The translations under genes were made by a program, and so were the position numbers. The notes under the pieces were generated by a model. That model was not told the DNA's origin. It did not search any database and was given only the letters and a program-made list of their open reading frames with translations. Of a stretch of 64,000 nucleotides of DNA, positions 18,282 through 25,010 are shown one piece after another. Source of the DNA: JAAYXS01 sp964550375 (GTDB lineage: Bacteria > Planctomycetota > Phycisphaerae > UBA1845 > Fen-1342); assembly GCA_964550375.1 (NCBI GenBank), contig CAZJYX010000012.1:1-64000 (forward strand). Reading direction: 5' to 3'. The stretch's first letter is position 1, and every line of letters starts with the position of its first letter.

Positions 18282-19274
18282 GTGACAGCTTCGCGTCAGA
18301 TAACAAGGCGCCCGCCGGCCAACTGCCGCGGGCGCTCCTTTTTCTCCATTCGCCGTTGCTGGCCGGTTCTCGTTGTCATCGCCGTGTTGGCCGGCGCCGG
18401 ACCTCTGGCGCCCGCCCAGCCGCCGGCCGCCACGCGGTCCGGGCCGGTCCCGTTTCAGCCGGGCGTGTGGATTGACTGGCAGGAGCGCAGCGTCGTGGTT
18501 GCCAGCCGCGTCGTGCTGCGGCGAGGTCCGCTGGAGTTTCTGGCGTGTCGGCCCGGCAAGGAGCATGAGAGCATTCTGCGCCTGGAGGCGACCGCGACGC
18601 ACGTGTACATGGCCCTCGGCCTGATCGCCTTGGAGCCCGGGCACCCGCCGCGCTGGAGCGGGGCGACCGACGGTTTCTCTGCGCCTGCGGGCGACCTGCT
18701 GGATATGACGTGCGTGTGGGAGTCCGCTGGCCGGGAGCACACCGTCGACGCCTTCGCCTGGCTGCGTGAGATCGAGTATGCCCGCACGCCCGTCAGCCGG
18801 CCCTGGGTCTTTGCCGGTTCGCTGCCGCGCGGCGACGGCACGTTGTCCGCCGACCACTCGGGCGTCGGCATCGCACTGGTCGACTTCTCGGACAGCCTGA
18901 TCACGCTCTCGGCCGGCTACCCCAGCGACTACAGTGCCATGTGGGTCGAGGCCAACACGCCGGCCATCCCGCCCATCGATACGCCGGTGCGCCTGATTCT
19001 GCGGCCGGCCGCAGCCCGCGAACTGGATGTGCACATCGACTTTCGCGGCCAGGCATACGTGGACGACCGTTGGGTGTCGCTACCGGAACTGGCTGATCTG
19101 CTGAAGCTGGCCCGCCAAGTTGATCCCGGTCGCCCACAGACGATCCGCAGCGCTGGCGCGCTGCGCGCCGACGTCGCCCGCGTGCACCGCGCGTTGGAGC
19201 GGTTGGGCGTCGCACCGCCGGCCCTGCGTTTTGAGCCGACGAACGACCCCTCGTCGGGCGGTCGCTCGCGCTAA
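18282..19274 (+). CDS. YdjY-like secreted protein with ExbD/TolR-like C-terminus
   Basis: The product is 330 residues from a GTG start. A basic N-terminus and hydrophobic segment (about 26-42) act as a signal or anchor. The middle region has the YdjY pattern: VVLRRGPLEFLACRPGKEHESILRL, TATHVYMALGLIALEPGHPP and later VFAGS, a domain found in secreted proteins of Planctomycetota and Proteobacteria without known function. The last 70 residues (LDVHIDFRGQAYVDDRWVSL...RALERLGV) resemble the periplasmic part of ExbD/TolR; that link is tentative. It begins 11 nt after the secretin-like gene and is probably co-transcribed with it, which hints at an envelope role. The start is uncertain. Confidence 0.72.
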   Translation: MTASRQITRRPPANCRGRSFFSIRRCWPVLVVIAVLAGAGPLAPAQPPAATRSGPVPFQPGVWIDWQERSVVVASRVVLRRGPLEFLACRPGKEHESILRLEATATHVYMALGLIALEPGHPPRWSGATDGFSAPAGDLLDMTCVWESAGREHTVDAFAWLREIEYARTPVSRPWVFAGSLPRGDGTLSADHSGVGIALVDFSDSLITLSAGYPSDYSAMWVEANTPAIPPIDTPVRLILRPAAARELDVHIDFRGQAYVDDRWVSLPELADLLKLARQVDPGRPQTIRSAGALRADVARVHRALERLGVAPPALRFEPTNDPSSGGRSR

Positions 19275-19345
19275 CCCGTGGGCCGGCCGCCAGTACCCGC
19301 CGCAACGCACATCGTCCGCAATTTTAATTAACCGAAGGAGATTAA

Positions 19346-19372
19346 ATGTTGAATATCATTCAGTCGTATTGA
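19346..19372 (+). CDS. Possible 8-residue leader peptide MLNIIQSY
   Basis: A strong AAGGAG box followed by ATTAA precedes an ATG that opens an eight-codon frame ending in TGA. It sits in an AT-rich island quite unlike the surrounding DNA and overlaps the putative promoter of the DUF2089 gene. It may be a regulatory leader of a transcript starting upstream, or a chance ORF. Confidence 0.3.
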   Translation: MLNIIQSY

Positions 19373-19379
19373 ATAATAC
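19349..19379 (+). promoter_or_regulatory. AT-rich promoter/operator region of the DUF2089 operon
   Basis: TTGAAT (19349-19354), a 17-bp spacer and AATAAT (19372-19377) form a sigma70-type promoter with a start point near 19384. Superimposed are a direct repeat TTGAATA (19349-19355 and 19369-19375, 20 bp apart) and short inverted repeats (GTATT-GAAT-AATAC; ATTCA with TGAAT). Repeats two helical turns apart suit an operator for a dimeric regulator, possibly the DUF2089 protein itself. Confidence 0.45.
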
Positions 19380-19396
19380 TCACATCAGGACACAAT

Positions 19397-19726
19397 ATGA
19401 GAGTGAACGACCGAGAAAAGTGGATTCGGCTGCTCAGCGAGGAGGACCTGGCGTTCATTAAGCGCTTCGTCCTGGCCTCGGGCTCGCTGAAGCAGATGGC
19501 CGCTGCGTACGGGGTGTCCTACCCGACCGTTCGGCTGCGGCTCGACCGCCTGATCGCCAAGATCGAGGTGGCCGATAGCGAGACCATTGGCAGCGAGTTA
19601 GAGGGCGTGCTGCGCGGGCTTTACGCCGAGGGCAAGCTTGACCTGGCGACGTTCAAGACGCTGCTGGCGGCCCACCAGCGCGACAAGGAGAATGGCGATG
19701 CGAATTCCAACGCTGCTGCTGACTAG
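19397..19726 (+). CDS. DUF2089 family helix-turn-helix protein
   Basis: A 109-residue cytoplasmic protein. The DUF2089 core is well conserved: LLSEEDLAFIKRFVLASGSLKQMAAAYGVSYPTVRLRLDRLIAKI, in which SLKQMAAAYGVSYPTVRLRL is a recognisable helix-turn-helix. The C-terminal part (residues 65-100) is a SHOCT-like helical tail with LRGLYAEGKLDLATFKTLL. Proteins of this family usually sit beside a membrane-protein gene, as here: the next gene overlaps by 29 nt. Transcription autoregulation is likely but not shown. Confidence 0.88.
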   Translation: MRVNDREKWIRLLSEEDLAFIKRFVLASGSLKQMAAAYGVSYPTVRLRLDRLIAKIEVADSETIGSELEGVLRGLYAEGKLDLATFKTLLAAHQRDKENGDANSNAAAD

Positions 19727-20585
19727 TGCCTTGTTGCTCTGGGAGTCTCCGGTCCTGGGGCAGGAGACGCTGCGGGAGATTCAGTGGGATGCGGTCGCGG
19801 CGGCGCTGGCGGCCGACGCTACGTTGCTGGCCGCGGACAGCGAAACGCCCTTCGCGCGGCTGGAGATTCGCAATGACCAGCCCGCGGCGAAGACGGTGAC
19901 CGTGCTGGTCATTGCCGATCCGGGCATTTCCGCGGCGCGCTACGCGTTGCGGGGCCGGGTGCGTTGCGCCGAGGTCGCCGGCAACGGATACCTTGAGATG
20001 TGGAGCGCGTTCCCCGACCAGCCACGCGCCTACAGCCGGACGCTGGACGCGCGCGGCCTGGCGCGCCCGCTGAGGGGGACGGCCGGCTGGCGCGAATTCA
20101 GTGTGCCGTTCTACTTGCGCGATGGCGGGGCAGCGCCCGTGGCACTGGAACTGAATGTGGTCCTGCCGGGCCCCGGCACGGTCTGGCTCGGACCGGTCCA
20201 ACTCGTCCAGTACGACGGCCTGGCCGATCCGCTGGCGCCCACCGGCGCGTGGTGGGGGGCGCGTCACGCCGGATACATCGGCGGCATCGGCGGCGGCCTG
20301 ATCGGCATGCTGGGCGCGCTGGTGGGGGTGCTGGCGGGGCTCGGGCGGGCGCGCCGCATGGTCGTGGCCATCTGCGGTCTCATGATCGCAGGGGGCGCGG
20401 CGGCCTTGGTCGCCGGGCTCGTCGCGGTGCTGGGAGCGCAGCCCTACGCCGTCTACTACCCGTTGCTGCTTGGTGGCGGGCTTTGCGCGTTGCTGCCGTC
20501 CGTGCTCCTGCCCGTCATCCTCACGCGCTACCGGCAAGCTGAGCTACAGCGCATGCACGCGCTGGACGCCGGCGCGGCCGGCTGA
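19698..20585 (+). CDS. Secreted-domain membrane protein coupled to DUF2089 regulator
   Basis: The 295-residue product has a signal peptide (to about LGQ, residue 20) and a beta-rich extracytoplasmic domain (about 25-180; YLEMWSAFPDQPRAYSRTL, GTAGWREFSVPFYL, GTVWLGPVQLVQYD) with a galactose-binding/jelly-roll flavour. Four hydrophobic segments follow in the C-terminal 110 residues (GYIGGIGGGLIGMLGALVGV onwards). The ATG at 19698 is favoured by AAGGAG 7 nt upstream; the ATG at 19692 is too close to that box. The overlap with the DUF2089 gene implies translational coupling. The function is unknown; an envelope sensor or carbohydrate-interacting protein is possible. Confidence 0.78.
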   Translation: MRIPTLLLTSALLLWESPVLGQETLREIQWDAVAAALAADATLLAADSETPFARLEIRNDQPAAKTVTVLVIADPGISAARYALRGRVRCAEVAGNGYLEMWSAFPDQPRAYSRTLDARGLARPLRGTAGWREFSVPFYLRDGGAAPVALELNVVLPGPGTVWLGPVQLVQYDGLADPLAPTGAWWGARHAGYIGGIGGGLIGMLGALVGVLAGLGRARRMVVAICGLMIAGGAAALVAGLVAVLGAQPYAVYYPLLLGGGLCALLPSVLLPVILTRYRQAELQRMHALDAGAAG

Positions 20586-20591
20586 TGCGCC

Positions 20592-22106
20592 CTACGGATA
20601 GATCTTGCCGAGCATGCGGGCGAAGGGAATCGTCTCGCGGATGTGCTTCAGGCCGCAGATCCAGGCCACGGTGCGCTCCACGCCCAGGCCGAAGCCGCCG
20701 TGCGGGACCGAGCCGTAGCGGCGCAGGTCGAGGTACCATTCGTAGTCGGCCGGGTTCAGCCCTTCGCGCTGGATGGACTCCATCAGCACGTCGAAGTCGT
20801 CCTCGCGTTGCGAGCCGCCGATAATCTCGCCGTAGCCCTGCGGGGCCAGCAGATCGAGGTTGTTGACCAGGCGGTGGTCCTGCTCGTTACGCTTCATGTA
20901 GAAGGCCTTGCAGTCGCGCGGGTAGTGCGTGACGAAGACCGGCCGGTCGTGCAGCCGGGAGATAATGGTCTCATCCGATCCGCCCAAGTCCGAGCCCCAC
21001 TGGAAATTGGCGGCCAACTCCATGTGCTTGGGAATGTTGCGGATGAGCTCCTCGCGCTCAGCGAGCTCTTCGCGTAGCTCGATCACCTCCCGGGCAAGCT
21101 GCTCGGTCTTCCACTTCTTGGTGCCGGGGGAAGTCCGCTCGGCTTCCTTCTCGCTGATCACCCGGCGCAGCTCCGCGACGCGCGCCTGGTTGTCGGACAG
21201 CTCGCGCTCGAGCAATTCGCGGGCCCGTGGGCCGCGCAGCAGCTCAGCCGCCGCGCTGTAAGTCACGCGGCAGAACGGCTTCTGCACCTGCTCCAGCGCG
21301 CTCAGATCGCGGCCCAACGACTCAAGCTCTGAGCGGCGTTCCCGCAGCACGGTCTGCACCAGTTCATACACGAAGTCTTCCGCCACGCCGATCACGTCGT
21401 CCAGGTCGGCATACGCGATTTCCGGCTCGACCATCCAGAACTCGGTCAGGTGGCGGCGCGTCTTGCTCTTCTCGGCCCGGAAAGTCGGACCGAAGCAGTA
21501 CACCCGGCGGTGCGCCATGCAGGCCGATTCCACGTAGAGTTGCCCGGTCTGAGCCAGGTAGACTTCCTCGCCGAAGTAATCCACCTTGAACAGCGTCTGC
21601 GAGCCTTCGCCGGCGGCGGGCGCGAAGATGGGAGTGTCAATCAGAATGTAGCCGCGGTCGTTGAAGTAACGGCGGATGGCGTCGATGACCGTGTGGCGAA
21701 TCCGCAGGATGGCCCACTGCCGGGCCGAGCGGAACCACAGGTGCCGGCGCTCCATCAGGAACTCGATCCCGTGCTCCTTGGGGGTAATCGGGTAACCCTC
21801 GGCCGCCTGCACGATCCGGAGCGCACTGACCGCCAGCTCATGCCCGCCCACGGACCGCTCGTCCTGGCGCACGAGGCCGTCAACTTCCAGAGCGGATTCC
21901 TGTCCCAGGTGGCGGGCGGCTTCGAACTGGTCCGCCAGGGCGTCGGTTCGCTCCAGGACGCACTGGCACAGGCCCGTCCCGTCGCGGACGATCAGGAACA
22001 GCAGCTTGCCGCTCGAACGGCTGTTGTAGAGCCAGCCCTGAAGTGTTACCGTTTGCCCGACATGATTGCCCAGATCAACTATCGTCGCCCGCGTGGCCAT
22101 TGCGCG
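20592..22106 (-). CDS. asnS: Asparaginyl-tRNA synthetase with internal coiled-coil insertion
   Basis: A class IIb synthetase charging tRNA-Asn, 504 residues against about 466 in E. coli. The N-terminal OB fold (GQTVTLQGWLYNSRSSGKLLF) is followed by class II motif 2 (FGPTFRAEKSKTRRHLTEFW) and motif 3 (GFGLGVERTVAWICG). GEIIGGSQREDDFDVL and the AsnRS-type ending IRETIPFARMLGKIYP distinguish it from AspRS. Residues about 290-355 form an extra charged, heptad-like helical segment between the catalytic-domain blocks TYSAAAELL and NFQWGSDLG. The ATG at 22106 has AGGA 10 nt upstream. The divergent neighbour is the PstS-like lipoprotein gene. Confidence 0.96.
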   Translation of the reverse strand, partial: RAMATRATIVDLGNHVGQTVTLQGWLYNSRSSGKLLFLIVRDGTGLCQCVLERTDALADQFEAARHLGQESALEVDGLVRQDERSVGGHELAVSALRIVQAAEGYPITPKEHGIEFLMERRHLWFRSARQWAILRIRHTVIDAIRRYFNDRGYILIDTPIFAPAAGEGSQTLFKVDYFGEEVYLAQTGQLYVESACMAHRRVYCFGPTFRAEKSKTRRHLTEFWMVEPEIAYADLDDVIGVAEDFVYELVQTVLRERRSELESLGRDLSALEQVQKPFCRVTYSAAAELLRGPRARELLERELSDNQARVAELRRVISEKEAERTSPGTKKWKTEQLAREVIELREELAEREELIRNIPKHMELAANFQWGSDLGGSDETIISRLHDRPVFVTHYPRDCKAFYMKRNEQDHRLVNNLDLLAPQGYGEIIGGSQREDDFDVLMESIQREGLNPADYEWYLDLRRYGSVPHGGFGLGVERTVAWICGLKHIRETIPFARMLGKIYP

Positions 22107-22151
22107 TGTTCCTTTCTCCTGCATGCCGAGAAAACTGCCAGTCTACGCGGT

Positions 22152-23060
22152 TTGGCTGACAAAGCCAAACCACGGTCGTTCGCCCGACCACTACTCGCTG
22201 CGGCGCTCCTTTGCGGCGCGCTGTGGGCCGGCAGCGGCTGTGTGGCTACCAGTGTGCCGCCGACCGTGCGCGTCCGCGTGACGGGCGCGCAGATCGCAAC
22301 TGAGCTGGTCGAGTCCTGGCTGAAGCGGGCCGATGCGTACAGCTTCCAGGTTACCCGGGCCGTTAACCCGACCTGGTCGCAGGTCGGATTCGCCGCCCTG
22401 GCGCGCGGCCAATGCGACCTGGCCTGCACGGACCGGCCCATCGAGCAGCGCGAGCTGGACCAATTCGGCGACCTAGAGATCCTGGGCTACCGCGTGGCGT
22501 TTTACGGCTACGCCCTCTACGTCCACCCCGATAATCCGCTGGACAGCATCTTTTCCAAGCACATTAGCCTGGTATTCAAACGCCAGGTGACCGACTGGAG
22601 CGAATTGGCCGGTCCGGACAGCCCCGCCCTGAGTGGTCCGATACGTCTTTACGGGCCGCCGAAGGTCTCGCGGGGTGGCGACATCCTCATGCGTCAAGCC
22701 AACATCTGGTTTGCCCAGCCTACCTGGGAGGTCCTGCCGACCGACCAGGACATCGTGAATCGCGTCGCCGCCGACCCGCTGGCCCTCGGCTTTGCCAGCA
22801 TCGGGTTCGATCAGGAGACCCGTTACCTGGGTCTGCGCATGCAGCGGCGGTCCAAGCCGGCCTTCCCGTCGCTGGAGGAGATCGAGACCGAGCGTTACGG
22901 CCTGGCGAAGGTCGTGTACGTGTATTTCGTGGCGCCGCCCAACCCTGCCGTGTCTGCGGCCCTGGAGCATCTGTTCAGCAAGCGTGGGCAGCAGGTCATG
23001 GAAGAATCCCGCATCTGGCCCCTGCCCTGGGACCGTGCCCCCGTAGCGCCGCCGCCATGA
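22152..23060 (+). CDS. PstS-like phosphate/anion substrate-binding lipoprotein
   Basis: From a TTG start the product is 302 residues. A basic N-terminus leads into LLAAALLCGALWAGSGC, a lipobox with the modified cysteine at about residue 30. The rest resembles PBP-like phosphate-binding proteins: ARGQCDLACTDRPIEQREL, FSKHISLVFKRQVTDWSEL and GFASIGF. No Pst permease or ATPase genes are adjacent; instead the downstream enolase-superfamily gene overlaps by 4 nt (ATGA). The start codon is uncertain: no ATG or GTG lies in frame near the signal peptide, and a longer frame to 21450 runs antisense through asnS. Ligand and partner are unknown. Confidence 0.75.
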   Translation: MADKAKPRSFARPLLAAALLCGALWAGSGCVATSVPPTVRVRVTGAQIATELVESWLKRADAYSFQVTRAVNPTWSQVGFAALARGQCDLACTDRPIEQRELDQFGDLEILGYRVAFYGYALYVHPDNPLDSIFSKHISLVFKRQVTDWSELAGPDSPALSGPIRLYGPPKVSRGGDILMRQANIWFAQPTWEVLPTDQDIVNRVAADPLALGFASIGFDQETRYLGLRMQRRSKPAFPSLEEIETERYGLAKVVYVYFVAPPNPAVSAALEHLFSKRGQQVMEESRIWPLPWDRAPVAPPP

Positions 23061-24253
23061 CCCCGCTGCGCATCCGGAGTGTGCAGGCCTACCGGCTGGC
23101 GATTCCGATGCGGACGCGCTTCGAGCATGCCGCCGCGGCCCGGGACACCTCCGACCCGATCATCGTGCAACTCACGGCCGGGGCCCCGTACGCCCAACAT
23201 GCCGGCTTCGGCGAAACCCTGGCCCGCCCATACGTTACCGGCGAAACCGCCACTTCCGTCGTTGACGACATCAACAACCTGTTTACGCCGCGCCTGATCG
23301 GCTTTGCCCCGCAGAGCTTCGCCGAGGCGCTCGAGTTCATCGAGGCGCTGCCGACGCAACTGAGCGGGCGAATCGTGTCGGCGGCGCGGGCGGCCGTCGA
23401 GCTGGCCCTCCTCGATCTGGCCGGGCAAGTGTTTCGACGCCGGCCGGCGGACGCGGCCGGCTGGCTGGGACTCCCCGGTTTCGGTTCGCCCGGATGCCTG
23501 CCGACCGCCCGCTACTCCGGTATCGTCATTGGTCAAACCCCGCGCGATGTCACCCGGCGGCTGCGGCTACAGCGGCTGTTCGGCTTGCGCGATTTCAAGC
23601 TGAAAGTTGCCATCCCGGGCTGGCAAGAGCGTCTCTCCGCCGCGCACCAGGTGCTGCGCCGGCGGTTGGAGCGACGGGAAGTGACCTTGCGCGTGGACGC
23701 CAACGGCGGCTGGTCGCTGGCCGAGGCCAATGAGGCCCTGGCCTTCCTGGAGCGCCACGGCGTATGCGCGGTGGAGCAGCCGCTGAGCGAGGCGGCCGAC
23801 GGTGACCTGCCCTGGCTGGCCGCGCAGACCGGCTGCGACCTGGTGGTGGACGAATCATTGATTACGGTGGACGATGCGCGCCGGCTGATAAATGCGGGGG
23901 GCGTGCGCGTGTTCAACGTCCGCATCGCCAAGAACGGCGGTCTGCTGCCGGCCCTGCGCATCGCGTCCCTGGCGTTGGGCGCCGGCTGCGACGTGCAGCT
24001 TGGCTGCCTGGTTGGTGAGACGAGCATCCTGTCGGCGGCCGGTATGGCCTTCCTGGAGGCCTGCCCGCGCGTGCGGTTCGTGGAGGGGGCTTTCGGCAGC
24101 TTCCTCATGCGGGCCGATGTTGTTCGCCGGCCGATCCGCTTCGGCTATCGCGGGCGCGTCCGGCCGCGGCGATCCTTCGGGTTGGGGGTGGAGGTTGACC
24201 CAAGGGCGCTGGCCCGGCTGACCGTGGCGCGGTCGCGCTGCGTGCAGTTGTAG
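23057..24253 (+). CDS. Enolase-superfamily enzyme (muconate cycloisomerase / dipeptide epimerase / OSBS-like)
   Basis: The 398-residue enzyme belongs to the MLE subgroup of the enolase superfamily. Catalytic landmarks are the KxK-type FKLKVAI, metal ligands in RVDANGGW, VEQPLSEAADGD and VVDESLITVDDA, and the second catalytic lysine in RIAKNGGLLPALRI; then GCLVGETSIL. These permit proton abstraction from a carboxylate substrate, but the sequence does not decide between cycloisomerase, o-succinylbenzoate synthase and L-Ala-D/L-Glu epimerase. The start codon overlaps the stop of the lipoprotein gene. Pairing with a periplasmic binding protein would suit peptide recycling, as an inference. Confidence 0.82.
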   Translation: MTPLRIRSVQAYRLAIPMRTRFEHAAAARDTSDPIIVQLTAGAPYAQHAGFGETLARPYVTGETATSVVDDINNLFTPRLIGFAPQSFAEALEFIEALPTQLSGRIVSAARAAVELALLDLAGQVFRRRPADAAGWLGLPGFGSPGCLPTARYSGIVIGQTPRDVTRRLRLQRLFGLRDFKLKVAIPGWQERLSAAHQVLRRRLERREVTLRVDANGGWSLAEANEALAFLERHGVCAVEQPLSEAADGDLPWLAAQTGCDLVVDESLITVDDARRLINAGGVRVFNVRIAKNGGLLPALRIASLALGAGCDVQLGCLVGETSILSAAGMAFLEACPRVRFVEGAFGSFLMRADVVRRPIRFGYRGRVRPRRSFGLGVEVDPRALARLTVARSRCVQL

Positions 24254-24374
24254 CGGTTGGTCGGCATGCTCCTGGCGGCCCGGCCGCCGCCCGGGGACGG
24301 GTAGCGCGAATCCAGGCGGGCAGGCGGTTTCCCGGACCTTGCGGCTGTTGGCAGACGCGACGGCAATCGATAGG

Positions 24375-24890
24375 ATGAGTGGAATGTTGCGTACTTGGGC
24401 GGACAGAGTGGCGCGTTTGGCTGCCGCGGCGGGTTTCCTGCTGCTGCTGGTGGCCGAGGCGAAGGTTTGCCCATGGCTCCTGTTGTTGCCGGTTGCGTCG
24501 GACACGCCCCATGCCGAGGCGGAGCGATCAGAGGTCGCCGCGGCGCCGCTGACGGAGGAAGGCGAGCCGGTCGAGCCTCCGGAGCAGCAGGCGGTCAATC
24601 TGGCGGCCTGGCTGCCGGACGTCCTGCCGGTCCGTTGGCCGACGCACTGCAGCCGGGTGGCGCAACAGGAACTGGTCGGCCCGCGCGACGGTACCGTGGC
24701 GTGCGGCCCGCTGCATCTCTCCGGCCAGCAGACGTATCCGGCCGGCGCGGATGACCCGGGCGCACCCTGGCATGCCACCCTGCAACTGCTGCCCGACCCG
24801 GTCTCGCGGCCGGCACAGCCGGGCTGCCAACGGATACAAGACCCCGCTATCAGCATCTTCTTGCAGCGCACCGGGCCGCCATTGGCTTGA
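24375..24890 (+). CDS. Hypothetical secreted or membrane-anchored protein
   Basis: A 171-residue frame beginning MSGMLRTWADRVARL, followed by a hydrophobic stretch (about 16-40) that reads as a signal anchor, then an acidic segment (EAERSEVAAAPLTEEGEPVEPPEQQ) and a Cys-containing tail with no motif I recognise. It lies between the enolase-superfamily gene and secDF, in the slot where yajC often precedes secD, but it does not look like YajC. The start (ATG 24375, or 24384) is a guess. It could be a spurious frame in GC-rich DNA. Confidence 0.45.
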   Translation: MSGMLRTWADRVARLAAAAGFLLLLVAEAKVCPWLLLLPVASDTPHAEAERSEVAAAPLTEEGEPVEPPEQQAVNLAAWLPDVLPVRWPTHCSRVAQQELVGPRDGTVACGPLHLSGQQTYPAGADDPGAPWHATLQLLPDPVSRPAQPGCQRIQDPAISIFLQRTGPPLA

Positions 24891-25010
24891 TGCCCCAATC
24901 ACCGTACCGGCGGGCGGTTGGCACGGCGCCGGCGCCTGCCCCATTGTTCTTGGCACTCAGGCCTGGTTTGCTTTTCGGCTGTCTGACGAACGTGCAGTGA
25001 AAGGAACGTT

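Noticed and set aside
17772..19034. A 420-codon open frame on the - strand
   Set aside because: It spans antisense of the secretin and YdjY-like genes and shows no family feature.
21450..22151. Long N-terminal extension of the PstS-like lipoprotein
   Set aside because: It runs antisense through asnS and would place the lipoprotein signal 250 residues inside the chain.
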